From: Cellulomonas denverensis | GTDB taxonomy: Bacteria; Actinomycetota; Actinomycetes; Actinomycetales; Cellulomonadaceae | Direction of reading: 5' to 3' | DNA length: 64,000 bases | NCBI RefSeq assembly: GCF_012396125.1 | Contig: NZ_JAAXOX010000002.1 | Location: forward strand, 124,001 to 188,000 | Shown here: positions 50,449 to 59,475 of the stretch, piece by piece | Layout of the letters: each line of letters begins with the position of its first letter | Numbering within the stretch: position 1 is the first letter of the stretch | The notes under the pieces: model-generated | Seen by the model: the letters and a program-made list of their open reading frames with translations, nothing else | Told to the model about the DNA's origin: nothing | Database searches by the model: none | Position numbers and translations under genes: made by a program

Positions 50449-51114
50449 TCAGGCTGGATCGGAGTTCGCGCGGGGCGGCACGGTGCAGTCGATTGCTTCC
50501 CCGCCGTCCTGCCAGACCGGCGCCTGCTCGGCGCCGTGCAGCGCGAGATCGGCGGTCTCACCGTCCCAGGTGAGCGTGTAGGTGCCGTTCGCAATCGGCT
50601 GGTATCCGCCATCGGCGGAGTACCAGCCGACCACCTCGGGTGTCCTCTCCCCCGGCGGCAGGACGGTGATCGTGCCGCCCGCCAGGGTCTCCAGGACGGC
50701 GACCCGGCACCCGCCCGCACTCGCCGGGTCGAGCACCCGGAGGTCCGCGGTGATCGCGCCGACGACGAAGGTGACCAGGGCCGCGCACCAGGCGACGACC
50801 AGGACGACCGCCTTGGCCGCGTTGACCGGCCACCGGACGTACCAGCGCCGGGTTCCGGGTCGGGCACCGAGCTCCTGGGCCTCGGCCTCCGCGAGCAACC
50901 CGGCGACCGCGGCGGCGCTGCCCAGTGCGGCGAGGATCGCCCCGGCGTAGGTCGGCTGCACCACCAGGTCACCGACGACCGTGGGCAGCTTCGCGGTCAG
51001 TGCCCACCCGGTGACCGGCACGGTCGCCAGGAACAGCGCGCCCGCACAGCAGCGCAGCACGAACGCCCGCCGGTGATATCGCCCGGCGCGCACCGGGTCG
51101 GTCGGAGCGTCCAC
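50449..51114 (-). CDS. Membrane protein of unknown function
   Basis: The 221-residue protein has three hydrophobic helices (about residues 20-40, 52-75, 95-120) and a C-terminal external domain (about 125-221) with two conserved-looking cysteines and the segment GGYQPIANGTYTLTWDG. GTG 51114 is supported by TAGCGT (51127-51122) 7 nt upstream; a longer in-frame start at 51174 is disfavoured. No family was recognised. Confidence 0.75.
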   Translation of the reverse strand: MDAPTDPVRAGRYHRRAFVLRCCAGALFLATVPVTGWALTAKLPTVVGDLVVQPTYAGAILAALGSAAAVAGLLAEAEAQELGARPGTRRWYVRWPVNAAKAVVLVVAWCAALVTFVVGAITADLRVLDPASAGGCRVAVLETLAGGTITVLPPGERTPEVVGWYSADGGYQPIANGTYTLTWDGETADLALHGAEQAPVWQDGGEAIDCTVPPRANSDPA

Positions 51115-51262
51115 GCCACGGACGCTAGGTCGCTCGGGCCACGGTGCGTCCGGCCTTCCACCGAGGATCGGCACGATCGCCGCAGGATCTCCACCGCCAC
51201 CGACCGTCCCGGGGCCACATCAGGGCGGTGAGGAAACGCTACACCTGTATATCGTATCTGCC

Positions 51263-52138
51263 ATGACTCCCCCACCCTCCCCCGTCCTCGTCGTCGGCGC
51301 AGGCGGCAATGTCGGCGCCGCCGTCGTGCGTGGCCTGCTCGCCGAGGGGGTTGCCGTGCGTGCCGCGGGGACCGATCCGGAGCGACTGGCCGCGCTGCAC
51401 CCGGAGGCGGAACCGGTGCGGCTCGACCTACTGGACTCGGCCAGCTTCGGCCCCGCGGTCGCCGGGGCCTCCGGGTTGTTCCTGATCCGGCCGCCGGCGA
51501 TCGCCTCGGTCGGCCCGACGTTGAACGCTCTGGTCGACGCGGCCGCCGCGGCGGGGGTGGGGCACGTGGTGTTCTCCTCGGTGACCGGGGCGGACACCAA
51601 CCGGGTGGTGCCCCATCACCGGGTGGAGACGCATCTGCGGTCGGCGGGGGTGCCGTGGACGATCCTGCGGCCCGGGTTCTTCGCGCAGAACCTGGCCGAC
51701 GCCTACCGGGAGGACATCGTGCGGGACGGCCGGATCCTGCTGCCCTCCGGCCGTGGGCGTGCGGCCTTCATCGACGCCCGGGACATCGGGGACGTCGCGG
51801 CGCGGGTGCTGGCCGAGCCGGAGCGGCACCGGGGTGCGGGGTACGTGCTGACCGGGCCGGAGGCACTGGACTTCGACCAGGTCGCCGCGTTGCTGTCCGC
51901 CGAGCTCGGCCGGCCGGTGCGCTACCAGCCCACCTCTGCGCTGCGGTACGCCCGGCACGTGCACGGTCAGGGCCGGCCGTGGATGCAGGCGATCGTGCAG
52001 ACCGTGTTGCACACCGGGTTGCGCCGCGGACAGGCGGAGACCGTCGACCCGACCATCGAGCGCCTGCTCGGCCGCCCCGCACGGACGCTCGCGGCGTACG
52101 TGCACGACAACCGTGCGACATGGTCGACCCCCGCGTAG
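51263..52138 (+). CDS. NmrA-like NAD(P)-binding protein
   Basis: The 291-residue atypical SDR has the Rossmann start VLVVGAGGNVGAAVVRGLL and NmrA-type features: HVVFSSVTGADTN, LRPGFFAQN, and a DARDIGDVAARVL segment, without a YxxxK site. Such proteins are redox sensors or quinone/isoflavone-type reductases. ATG 51263 has TATCGT (51250-51255) 7 nt upstream. It overlaps the downstream TetR gene by 19 nt, suggesting that the two are co-transcribed. Confidence 0.85.
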   Translation: MTPPPSPVLVVGAGGNVGAAVVRGLLAEGVAVRAAGTDPERLAALHPEAEPVRLDLLDSASFGPAVAGASGLFLIRPPAIASVGPTLNALVDAAAAAGVGHVVFSSVTGADTNRVVPHHRVETHLRSAGVPWTILRPGFFAQNLADAYREDIVRDGRILLPSGRGRAAFIDARDIGDVAARVLAEPERHRGAGYVLTGPEALDFDQVAALLSAELGRPVRYQPTSALRYARHVHGQGRPWMQAIVQTVLHTGLRRGQAETVDPTIERLLGRPARTLAAYVHDNRATWSTPA

Positions 52139-52692
52139 CCCGGTCCCGGGCCCGGGTGCTCGCCGCGACCCTGGAACTGATCGCGGAACGCGGTGTGGCC
52201 GGGGTGACGATCGAGGCGGTCGCCCTACGCTGCGGGGTGGCGCGCACGACGGTGTACCGGCACTGGCCCGACCCGCCGGCGCTGGTGCGCGATGCGTTCG
52301 CCGCCACGCTCGCGCCCCCACCGGTCCCGGACACCGGGAGCCTGCGCGGTGACCTGCTGGCGCTGGTCGACGGCCTCGGGCGCGCGCTGGCCGAGGGTAC
52401 GGCGGCGCGGCTGATGACGGCGCTGATCGACGCGGCGCAGCGGGACGAGGGCTTCGCCGCACTGCACCGCGCGGAGGCGGAGGCCCGGCACCGGTCGGTG
52501 CTGGAGGTGCTGGAACGGGGGGTGCGGCGCGGCGAGCTGGACCCGGGCGCCGATCTGCCCGCGCTGGTCGACCTGCTCGCCGGGCCGGTGTTCTACCGCT
52601 GGAGCACCACCGGGCGTGCTCCGGACGACGCCTTCGTCCGGCTGGTCGTCGACTCGGCGTTGCGCGAGGCGGGTGCGGGCGGTTCGGACTGA
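52120..52692 (+). CDS. TetR-family regulator
   Basis: The 190-residue protein has an N-terminal helix-turn-helix (about residues 8-52; VTIEAVALRCGVARTTVYRHW) and a C-terminal ligand domain with VLEVLERGVRRGELDPG, the TetR_C pattern that usually marks repressors of oxidoreductase genes. It overlaps the NmrA-like gene and presumably controls it. Its end is convergent with the arsR gene, five bases away. Confidence 0.88.
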   Translation: MVDPRVARSRARVLAATLELIAERGVAGVTIEAVALRCGVARTTVYRHWPDPPALVRDAFAATLAPPPVPDTGSLRGDLLALVDGLGRALAEGTAARLMTALIDAAQRDEGFAALHRAEAEARHRSVLEVLERGVRRGELDPGADLPALVDLLAGPVFYRWSTTGRAPDDAFVRLVVDSALREAGAGGSD

Positions 52693-52696
52693 ACGC

Positions 52697-53035
52697 TCAG
52701 CGGTGGTGCGGCGGGCTGTCGTAGCGCAGGTGCTCGGCCTGGTGGCGGACGTGGCTGACCAGGGCGTCGACGTGCTCGTTGGCCAGGCTGTAGTACACCG
52801 TGGTGCCATCCCGGCGGGTGCTGACCAGGTGCCCGGTGCGCAGCCGGGCCAGGTGCTGGGACACCCCGGGCACCGGCCGGCCCAGGTGCTCCGCGATGGC
52901 GGAGACGGACAGTTCGCCGTCGTGCAGCAGGGTGAGGATCGCCAGCCGGGTGTGGTCGGCGAGCAGGCGCAGCACGTCGACCGCGGTGTCGAGGTCGGCG
53001 TCGGCGTCGATCGCCCGGGTGGTCTCGGTGCTCAC
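52697..53035 (-). CDS. ArsR-family metalloregulator (alpha-5 type)
   Basis: The 112-residue repressor has LLADHTRLAILTLLHDGEL, the recognition helix RPVPGVSQHLARLRTG and a wing GTTVYYSL. The C-terminal helix ANEHVDALVSHVRHQAEH carries several histidines in a layout like the alpha-5 sites of CzrA/NmtR, pointing to Zn, Ni or Co sensing. GTG 53035 lies four bases after the MFS stop, so the two genes form one unit. Metal identity is inferred. Confidence 0.88.
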   Translation of the reverse strand: MSTETTRAIDADADLDTAVDVLRLLADHTRLAILTLLHDGELSVSAIAEHLGRPVPGVSQHLARLRTGHLVSTRRDGTTVYYSLANEHVDALVSHVRHQAEHLRYDSPPHHR

Positions 53036-53039
53036 CCGC

Positions 53040-54263
53040 TCAGCGTGCCACGTTCGCGGCCGGTTCTGTGGCCGGCCACGCGACGGCGGTCGCGGCCAGG
53101 GCGATCGCGCCCAGCACGGCCAGGATCAGCGCCGAACTGCCCAGCCCCAGTGCGCCCAACCAGCCGGCCAGCGGGTAGGTGATCAGCCAGCAGGCATGCG
53201 ACAGGGAGAACTGGGCGGCGAAGACCGCGGGCCGGTCCGCCTCCCCCGTGGTGCGGGTGATCAGACGGCCGACCGGCGTCTCGGCGGCGGCCCAGCCCGC
53301 ACCGATCACGGCGAACAGGCCACCCACCAGCACCAGTCCCCCGGTCCCCGGCAGCCGGACGGCCGCGGCGAGCAGCGCGGTGGCCAGCACCAGCACTCCC
53401 CCGCCGCCGAGCATCACCACCCGTTCCGGCAGGGCGTCCAGGACCCGCGGCAGGAGCACGGCGACCACGATCGAGCCCGCACCGAGGGCGGCCATCAGCA
53501 GTGCGGCCGTCCCCTCGCCACGCCCGAAGGTCTCCCGCGCCAGCACCACGTACTGCACCAGCACGTAGGCACCCCCGGCTGCCACCACCAGGTTCAACGC
53601 CAGCACGGCCCGGAGCTCTGGAGTCCGGGACATCAGCGCGATGCCGCGACCGGCCCGGGCGGCGAAGGTCGTCGCGCCGTCCTGGGCGGGGGCAGGCCGG
53701 GTCAGTCGCAACCGAGAGACCAGCAGCGCCGAGATCGCGAACCCGGCCGCCGTGCCGATGAACAGGTCCGAGCTCGGCAGCACCAGCAGCAATGCCGCGC
53801 CGAGCAGGGGCGACAGGATCATCTCCAGGTCCTCGCTCAGCCGGGACAGCGAGAGTGCCTCGGTGTAGCGCCGCTGGTCGGTCAGCACCTGGGGCAGGGC
53901 CGCCTGGTAGGCCGGGGTGTGCACGGCCGAGGCCGCCTGGAGCACCAGCACCAGCGGGTACACCTGCGACACCGAGGTCACCCAGGGCAGTCCGAGCACC
54001 ACCGCGACCCGCACCAGGTCGGCGGTGACCAGCACCGTCCGCGGTGGGGTGGCATGGACCAGGGCGGCTGCCACCGGTGCGACGGCCACGTAGGCCAGCA
54101 TCTTGATCGCGAACACCGTGCCCAGTACCAGGCCGGCGCGGCCGCCCGCCAGGTCGTAGGCGAGCAGGCCGAGGGCGACGGTGGTCAGGCCGGTGCCCAC
54201 CAGGGAGATCGCCTGGGCGGTGAACAGGCGGCGATAGGCGGGGACGGCGAGGGCGGTCGGCAC
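53040..54263 (-). CDS. MFS transporter, probable metal or drug exporter
   Basis: The 407-residue protein has twelve predicted membrane helices; RRLFTAQAISLVGTGLTTVALGLLAYDLAGG at the N-terminus and the loop RYTEALSLSRLSEDLEMILSP are typical of the MFS_1/enterobactin-exporter-like group. It is the first gene of an ArsR-controlled pair, so metal efflux (as for NreB-like proteins) is a fair guess. GTG 54263 has AATCAT 6 nt upstream within the tandem-repeat operator. Confidence 0.84.
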   Translation of the reverse strand: MPTALAVPAYRRLFTAQAISLVGTGLTTVALGLLAYDLAGGRAGLVLGTVFAIKMLAYVAVAPVAAALVHATPPRTVLVTADLVRVAVVLGLPWVTSVSQVYPLVLVLQAASAVHTPAYQAALPQVLTDQRRYTEALSLSRLSEDLEMILSPLLGAALLLVLPSSDLFIGTAAGFAISALLVSRLRLTRPAPAQDGATTFAARAGRGIALMSRTPELRAVLALNLVVAAGGAYVLVQYVVLARETFGRGEGTAALLMAALGAGSIVVAVLLPRVLDALPERVVMLGGGGVLVLATALLAAAVRLPGTGGLVLVGGLFAVIGAGWAAAETPVGRLITRTTGEADRPAVFAAQFSLSHACWLITYPLAGWLGALGLGSSALILAVLGAIALAATAVAWPATEPAANVAR

Positions 54264-54269
54264 TCGCCC

Positions 54270-54297
54270 ATGATTGCATGATTGCGCGAGGGTGCAA
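54270..54297. promoter_or_regulatory. Candidate operator of the MFS-arsR unit
   Basis: ATGATTGC occurs twice in tandem (54270-54285). TTGCA (54274-54278) and TGCAA (54293-54297) form an inverted repeat with a 14-nt spacer. The minus-strand -10 AATCAT lies inside. ArsR proteins bind AT-rich imperfect repeats over promoters, so this is a likely site. Confidence 0.55.
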
Positions 54298-54303
54298 ACA
54301 GTC

Positions 54304-54885
54304 TCAGTCCGACCGGGCGATCCCGGCCAGGTCGAGTGCGGCGGCGATGTCCTCGGCGATCATCTGCCGCTTGGACCGCTCGATGAACCAGGCCGGGCCG
54401 GCCTGCAGGTAGGACGGGAACAACCGGATGCTGTCCAGCCGGTAGTCCCCGCCCCGGATCCGATAGGTCGACCCGGCGGGGATCAGCCGCCGGCCGGTGC
54501 GGTCCCGGGCGATCTGGTTGGCGGCGGCGATCGCCACATCTCCCATCAGCAGCCACGCGACGGCGGACGGGAAGCCGGCCAGCTCGGTCGCCAGCTCGGC
54601 GGTCGCGGCGCGGATCTCCGCGGCGGGTACCCGGGCCTCCTGCTTGGGGTACCGCAGCACCGTGGTCAGGTGCACCCCGTGGCCGGCCAGGTCGGCGGTG
54701 GACTCGATCGGCAGCCCGGCGGCGCGGAACGCCAGGACGGTGCTGGCGTCGTAGGCCGAGTCCGGCGAACCGCCGTAGTCGTCGTCGGTGACGGGGGCGG
54801 CGCACTCGGAGACCAGGACCAGCCGGACGGTCCGTGGATCGGGTGGCACCGCCGGCGCCCAGGTCGGTGCGGGCAGCGCGCTCAT
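54304..54885 (-). CDS. Uracil-DNA glycosylase superfamily protein
   Basis: The 193-residue protein matches the small UDG-like family found in actinobacteria and clostridia: LVLVSECAAPVTDDDYG at the N-terminus, VLAFRAAG, GVHLTTVLRYPK, WLLMGDVAIAAAN, and the C-terminal RLFPSYLQAGPAWFIERSKRQMIAEDIAAAL. The usual catalytic GQDPYH is absent, so true uracil excision is unproven. ATG 54885 has TAGCGT (54897-54892) 6 nt upstream. Confidence 0.75.
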   Translation of the reverse strand: MSALPAPTWAPAVPPDPRTVRLVLVSECAAPVTDDDYGGSPDSAYDASTVLAFRAAGLPIESTADLAGHGVHLTTVLRYPKQEARVPAAEIRAATAELATELAGFPSAVAWLLMGDVAIAAANQIARDRTGRRLIPAGSTYRIRGGDYRLDSIRLFPSYLQAGPAWFIERSKRQMIAEDIAAALDLAGIARSD

Positions 54886-54923
54886 GGATCCACGCTAGCG
54901 GCGGGCGCCTACACCGGGGCAGG

Positions 54924-55535
54924 TCAGTGCATCAGTCCGCGTTCGGCCGCCGTCAGTGTGCGGTCCAGCAGCTCGCCGTAGTCGGCGCGGAAGCCGGACC
55001 GGTGCCAGGCCTCCGCGGAGATCAGCAGCACCTCGATCAGCAGCTGCGCGGACAGCCGGACCTCCAGGTCGTCGGCCGCTCTCCCCCGCCGCTTCGCGAT
55101 CTCGGCCGTCAGTTCGGCGGCGGTGGCCCGCGCCTCCTGGGACAGGGCCGCCGCGACGGTGGGCTGCTCCAGCATGTAGCGGATCCGGCGGGCGAAGGAC
55201 CGGAACTCACCGGCGGGCATCTCGCGCAGGGTGCCGAGCACCAGCCGGGCGGCCTCCCCGAGCGTGGCGCCCTCGTCCAGGGCGGCCAGCAGGCCGGTGA
55301 CCAGTTGCCGGTCGATGTCGTCGTGCAGGACCAGGCGGTCCTTGGTGCCGAAGTACCGGTAGACGGTGCTGGCGGAGACCTCGGCCATCGCGGCGACCTC
55401 CTCGACGGTGACGGCGTCGAAGCCGCGGGCGTCGAACAGGTCGAGCGCCACCCGCTGGATCTCGTGCATGGCTCGCTGCCGGTTGCGCGCGCGCAGGCCC
55501 AGGTTGGGGGCCTGCGGGACTCCGGATCCGCTCAT
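54924..55535 (-). CDS. TetR-family regulator of the adjacent ABC exporter
   Basis: The 203-residue protein has the TetR helix-turn-helix at about residues 16-62 (FDAVTVEEVAAMAEVSASTVYRYFGTKDRLV, with TVYRYF) and an MftR-like C-terminal domain. ATG 55535 has TACGAT (55548-55543) 7 nt upstream; an in-frame extension to 55589 overlaps this promoter. It is divergent from the ABC genes and a TGAC-x7-GTCA quasi-palindrome lies before them. Confidence 0.9.
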   Translation of the reverse strand: MSGSGVPQAPNLGLRARNRQRAMHEIQRVALDLFDARGFDAVTVEEVAAMAEVSASTVYRYFGTKDRLVLHDDIDRQLVTGLLAALDEGATLGEAARLVLGTLREMPAGEFRSFARRIRYMLEQPTVAAALSQEARATAAELTAEIAKRRGRAADDLEVRLSAQLLIEVLLISAEAWHRSGFRADYGELLDRTLTAAERGLMH

Positions 55536-55606
55536 CCGAACGATCGTATCCGGACAGCCTTCCCTTGCTGGCGGCCCCAGTGCTTGCATCGCTAGCGTCG
55601 ATCATG

Positions 55607-55623
55607 TTGACAGTGACCGTCAG
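55607..55623. promoter_or_regulatory. Candidate TetR operator before the ABC genes
   Basis: TTGACAGT and ACCGTCAG are near-inverted halves (6 of 8) around a central G. The left half is also a TTGACA -35-like hexamer. It lies 16 nt upstream of the ATPase start. Confidence 0.55.
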
Positions 55624-55638
55624 AATGAGGTGCACACG

Positions 55639-56529
55639 ATGAGCACGGCCGTGATCGACGTCCGGGAGCTGACCAAGACCTTCGGGCCGACCCGGGCGCT
55701 GGATCGCCTCGACCTGCGGGTGGAACCCGGACAGGTGCACGGCTTCCTGGGACCGAACGGGGCCGGCAAGTCGACCACCATCCGGGCGCTGCTCGGGATG
55801 CTCCGGCCGGACGGAGGGCGGCTGCGGCTGCTCGGCGGCGACCCCTGGCGGGACGCGGTCCGCCTGCACCGGCGACTCGGCTACGTGCCCGGGGACGTGG
55901 CGCTGTGGCCGAACCTGACCGGCACCGAGGCGATCGACACCGTCGTGGCCCTGCGCGGCCATCACGACCCCCGGCTGCGTGCGGAGCTGACCGAGCGCTT
56001 CGCCCTGGACCCGACCCGGCGCTGCTCGGCGTACTCCACCGGCAACCGGCGCAAGGTCGCCCTGGTCGCCGCGCTCTGCTCCCGGGTGGACCTGCTGGTG
56101 CTGGACGAGCCCACCGCCGGCCTGGACCCGCTGATGGAGGAGGTGTTCCAGCAGTGCGTGCGGGAGGCGGCGGCGCGCGGGACCACGGTGCTGTTGTCCA
56201 GCCACATCCTGAGCGAGGTCGAGGCGCTCTGCGACCACCTGACGATCGTCCGGGAGGGCCGGGCGGTGCGCTCGGGCCGGCTGGACCGGATGCGCGACCT
56301 GGCGGCCACCGTCGTCCTGGTCCGGCCGCGCACACCGCTGCCCGGGGCGCTGCTGGATCGGTGGGACGCCGCCGACGCCGGTGCCGGGACGCTGCGGCTG
56401 GAGGTGCCCGCCGCCGACCTGGACGAGGCGTTGCGGGTGCTGGCGGCCGCCGGGGTCAGCCACCTGGAGTGCCGGCCACCCAGCCTGGAGGAGCTGTTCC
56501 TCGCGCACTACGCCGGGGACCGGGCATGA
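55639..56529 (+). CDS. ABC-2 type exporter ATP-binding protein
   Basis: The 296-residue ATPase has Walker A GPNGAGKST (about residues 38-46), Walker B LLVLDEPTAGLDP and the H-loop LLSSHIL. The signature is YSTGNRRKVAL instead of LSGGQ, as in many ABC-2 drug exporters. A C-terminal regulatory extension follows. ATG 55639 has GAGG upstream, and its stop overlaps the permease start (ATGA). Under control of the divergent TetR, a drug or peptide exporter is likely. Confidence 0.93.
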   Translation: MSTAVIDVRELTKTFGPTRALDRLDLRVEPGQVHGFLGPNGAGKSTTIRALLGMLRPDGGRLRLLGGDPWRDAVRLHRRLGYVPGDVALWPNLTGTEAIDTVVALRGHHDPRLRAELTERFALDPTRRCSAYSTGNRRKVALVAALCSRVDLLVLDEPTAGLDPLMEEVFQQCVREAAARGTTVLLSSHILSEVEALCDHLTIVREGRAVRSGRLDRMRDLAATVVLVRPRTPLPGALLDRWDAADAGAGTLRLEVPAADLDEALRVLAAAGVSHLECRPPSLEELFLAHYAGDRA

Positions 56530-58079
56530 CCACCCTGGCCGGCACGCTCCGGCTGACCCGGCTGGCGCTGCGCAGGGACCGGTTCGTCCTGCCGGTCTGG
56601 TGCGCCGTGGTCGCCGGGCTGCTGGCGGCGATGAGCTGGTCGATGCAGGACATGTACCCCACCACCGCCGACCGTGCCCGGTATGCCGCGGTGGCCGAGC
56701 AGTCCACGGTGCAGCGGCTGTTCAACGGGCCGGGCCACGGGCTGGACACGGTGGGCGGCGAGGTGGTGTTCGAGGTCGGCGGGTACCTGCTGGTGCTGGT
56801 CGCCCTGCTGTGCGCCCTGGCCACCGTGCGGCACTCCCGCGCACAGGAGGCCGCGGGGAACACCGAGCTGGTCCGGGCAGCGCGGGTCGGGCGGCTGGCC
56901 CCGGATGCCGCGGCCGGGCTGACCGCGCTGCTGTCGGCCCTCGGCTACGGCGCCGTGGCGGCGCTGACCCTCGGGCTCGGCGGGCTGGGCTGGGCCGGGG
57001 CGCTCGCCTACGGCGCCGGGCTGGCGGCGGCCGGGATCACCTTCGCCGCGCTGGCGTCGGTGGTCTGCCAGCTCACCGCGCGGCCGCGCACCGCCACCCT
57101 GGTCACCGCGGCCTGCCTGGTCGCCGCGTACCTGGTGCGCGGCTTCGGCGACGTGCAGGGCAGCGGGCTGGTCTGGGCCTCGCCGTTCGGCTGGTCGCAG
57201 GCGATGCACCCGTTCGCCGGGAACCGCTGGTGGCCGCTGATTCCCTCGGCCGGTCTCGCGGTGCTGGCGGTGCTGGCCGCGGTGGTGCTGCTGCAGCACC
57301 GGGACCTGGGCGCCGGGCTGTTGGTGGCACGGGCCGGCCGGGAACGGCGGGGGCCACGGCTGTCCGGGCCGATGCGGCTGCTCGCGCGGCTGACCGCGAG
57401 CGCGGTGGCCGGCTGGATGGTGGTGGTGTTCGCCCTCGGCCTGGGCTTCGGCGCGGTCACCGAGGACATAGTGGCGACCGCGGTGCTGGGTACCGGCACC
57501 GACGCCCAGGACGAGATGATCCGGGTCGCCGCACTGGTGCTGGCCGCCCTCGCCGGTGCCGCCGGTGCCGCACTGGCCACCGTGGTCGCTTCCGAGGAGC
57601 GCACCGGGCGGCTGGACACCGCGCTGGCGGCCGGGCTCGGTCGCGGGCGCTGGGCCTCCTGCGCCACCGGCGTCGTGCTCGGTGGGTCGGCGCTGGTGCT
57701 CGGCGCCGGTGCGCTCGGGCTGACCGGCGGTCTCCGGCTTGCCGGCGTGGACGTCCCGAGCACCGAGGCGCTGGCCACGGTGGGCCTGCACCTGCCCGCG
57801 GTCGGGGTGATCGCCGGGCTGGCGCTGTTGTTGGCCCTGGCGCGGCCGGGTGTGAGCGCGCTCGGCTGGGGGCCGGTCGCGGTGGTGCTGGTGCTCGGGA
57901 TGCTCGGCTTCGTGCTGCAGCTGCCGCAGTGGGCGCTGAACGTGTCGCCGCACACCCACGTGCCCGCGCCCGGCGGTCTCGGCGACGGCGCGGCCGGGCT
58001 GGGTGTGCTGGTGGCGGCGGCGGTGCTGCTGCCGCTGCTGGCGCGACCGGGATTCGCGCGGCGGGATCTGCGGGTCTGA
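56526..58079 (+). CDS. ABC-2 type exporter permease
   Basis: The 517-residue polytopic protein has about twelve hydrophobic helices in two repeats of six, as in the Gram-positive TipA/anibiotic exporter permease type. RRDRFVLPVWCAVVAGLLAAMSW begins the first repeat and RLLARLTASAVAGWMVVVFALGLGFGAV the second. It lacks an ATPase domain and relies on the coupled upstream gene. Substrate unknown. Confidence 0.9.
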   Translation: MTTLAGTLRLTRLALRRDRFVLPVWCAVVAGLLAAMSWSMQDMYPTTADRARYAAVAEQSTVQRLFNGPGHGLDTVGGEVVFEVGGYLLVLVALLCALATVRHSRAQEAAGNTELVRAARVGRLAPDAAAGLTALLSALGYGAVAALTLGLGGLGWAGALAYGAGLAAAGITFAALASVVCQLTARPRTATLVTAACLVAAYLVRGFGDVQGSGLVWASPFGWSQAMHPFAGNRWWPLIPSAGLAVLAVLAAVVLLQHRDLGAGLLVARAGRERRGPRLSGPMRLLARLTASAVAGWMVVVFALGLGFGAVTEDIVATAVLGTGTDAQDEMIRVAALVLAALAGAAGAALATVVASEERTGRLDTALAAGLGRGRWASCATGVVLGGSALVLGAGALGLTGGLRLAGVDVPSTEALATVGLHLPAVGVIAGLALLLALARPGVSALGWGPVAVVLVLGMLGFVLQLPQWALNVSPHTHVPAPGGLGDGAAGLGVLVAAAVLLPLLARPGFARRDLRV

Positions 58080-58101
58080 CGGTGCCCGCTACCGTCGGGT
58101 G

Positions 58102-58683
58102 ATGCACCGATCGCCGCCCGAGGACCGGCTGGAGACCCTGCTGCGCGCCTCGCCGTGGATGCTGCGGGTGCTCGCCGCGGCCCGGGAGGCCGACCTGCCG
58201 CAGTGGTGGATCGGCGGTGGTGTGCTGCGCGACCTGGTGTGGGACACCGCTGCCGGCGGCTTCGACCCGGAGCGGGTGCGGGACGTCGACCTGGCGTTCT
58301 TCGACCCGGACGACCTGAGCCCGGAGCGCGATCGCCGGGCGGATGCGGCGTTGCGCCGGATCGACCCGGCTGTCCCGTGGGAGGCGACCAACCAGGCCGC
58401 GGTGCACCTCTGGTACCCGGCACAGTTCGGCATCGAGGTGGCCCCGTTGCGCTCCGCGGCGGACGGGGTGCGGACCTGGCCGGAGACCGCCACCGCGGTC
58501 GCCGTGCGCTGGGAGACGGACGGCTGTATGCGGTTCACCGCGGTCGCGGGCGGCGTCGCCGATCTGCTGGACGGGGTGTGCCGGCGCAACCCGCGCCGGG
58601 TCACCGTGGCGGAGTACCGGCGCCGGCTGGCCCGCAAGGAGCCGCACCGGCGCTGGCCCGGGGTGCGGGTGGTGCCCGAATAG
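58102..58683 (+). CDS. Nucleotidyltransferase family protein (NTP_transf_6-like)
   Basis: The 193-residue protein has the nucleotidyltransferase pattern of the NTP_transf_6/DUF925 group: WWIGGGVLRDLVWD near residue 35, then RDVDLAFFDPDDLS with the metal-binding aspartates, and a C-terminal RFTAVAGGVADLLDGVCRRNPRRV. ATG 58102 has TACCGT (58090-58095) 6 nt upstream. The substrate (nucleic acid, antibiotic or other) is unknown. Confidence 0.85.
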   Translation: MHRSPPEDRLETLLRASPWMLRVLAAAREADLPQWWIGGGVLRDLVWDTAAGGFDPERVRDVDLAFFDPDDLSPERDRRADAALRRIDPAVPWEATNQAAVHLWYPAQFGIEVAPLRSAADGVRTWPETATAVAVRWETDGCMRFTAVAGGVADLLDGVCRRNPRRVTVAEYRRRLARKEPHRRWPGVRVVPE

Positions 58684-58722
58684 TCCCGGGGTGCCGGCCA
58701 TGGCCCGCGCTACCGTCGATCG

Positions 58723-59475
58723 ATGACCACCCCCACGGACGACGAGGTCCTGAGCCGGCTGCGTGCCACCCTGACCGACGCCGCGGACGAGGACCTGCGC
58801 GCGACCAGTGGCCGGGTGTTCAAGGAGGAGATCCGGCCCTACGGCATCCGGGTCGCCACCGTGCGCAGCATCGCCACCCGGGCGCTGGCCGACCTCGGCC
58901 CGGTCGACCTGGACCGGCTGTGGCGGCTGTGCGACGACATGTGGGCCTCGGGCTGGCTGGAGGAGTCCTTCGTCGCCTGCTACTGGGCGGCGGCGCAGGC
59001 CAAGCGGTTCCGGCCGTCGGAGGTCGAGGTCTTCGGGCGGTGGCTGGGCACCGGGGTGAGCAACTGGGCGTCCTGCGACGCGTTGTGCACCGACTCGATC
59101 GGCCGGTTGCTGCTCCGGTACCCGCAGGTCGCGCCGACGGTGGTCTCCTGGGCATCCTCGTCGAACCGGTGGCTGAGGCGAGGTGCGGCAGTCTCCTTCA
59201 TCCGGCCGGCCCGGAAGGGCGAGTTCCTGGACACCGTGTTCCAGGTGGCCGAGACGCTGCTCACCGACCAGGACGACCTGGTCCGCAAGGGCTACGGCTG
59301 GCTGCTGAAGGCGGCGAGCCGGCCCCACCCCGATCAGGTCTACGACTACCTGCTCGCCCGCCGGGACGTGATGCCGCGGGTGGCGTTCCGGTACGCGCTG
59401 GAGCACTACGACCGCGAGCGCCGGGATGCCGCGATGGGCCGGGCGACCGGGCGTTCTGCTACAACCGCACCATGA
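58723..59475 (+). CDS. AlkD-like DNA alkylation repair protein
   Basis: The 250-residue HEAT-like repeat protein matches the AlkC/AlkD DNA glycosylase family that removes alkylated bases. The key residues of AlkD appear: Trp115 and Asp119 in SNWASCDALC and Arg152/153 in NRWLRRGAAV. RPYGIRVATVRSIA and DLVRKGYGWLLK belong to the repeat surface. ATG 58723 has TACCGT (58711-58716) 6 nt upstream. The stop overlaps the next start (ATGA). Confidence 0.9.
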   Translation: MTTPTDDEVLSRLRATLTDAADEDLRATSGRVFKEEIRPYGIRVATVRSIATRALADLGPVDLDRLWRLCDDMWASGWLEESFVACYWAAAQAKRFRPSEVEVFGRWLGTGVSNWASCDALCTDSIGRLLLRYPQVAPTVVSWASSSNRWLRRGAAVSFIRPARKGEFLDTVFQVAETLLTDQDDLVRKGYGWLLKAASRPHPDQVYDYLLARRDVMPRVAFRYALEHYDRERRDAAMGRATGRSATTAP

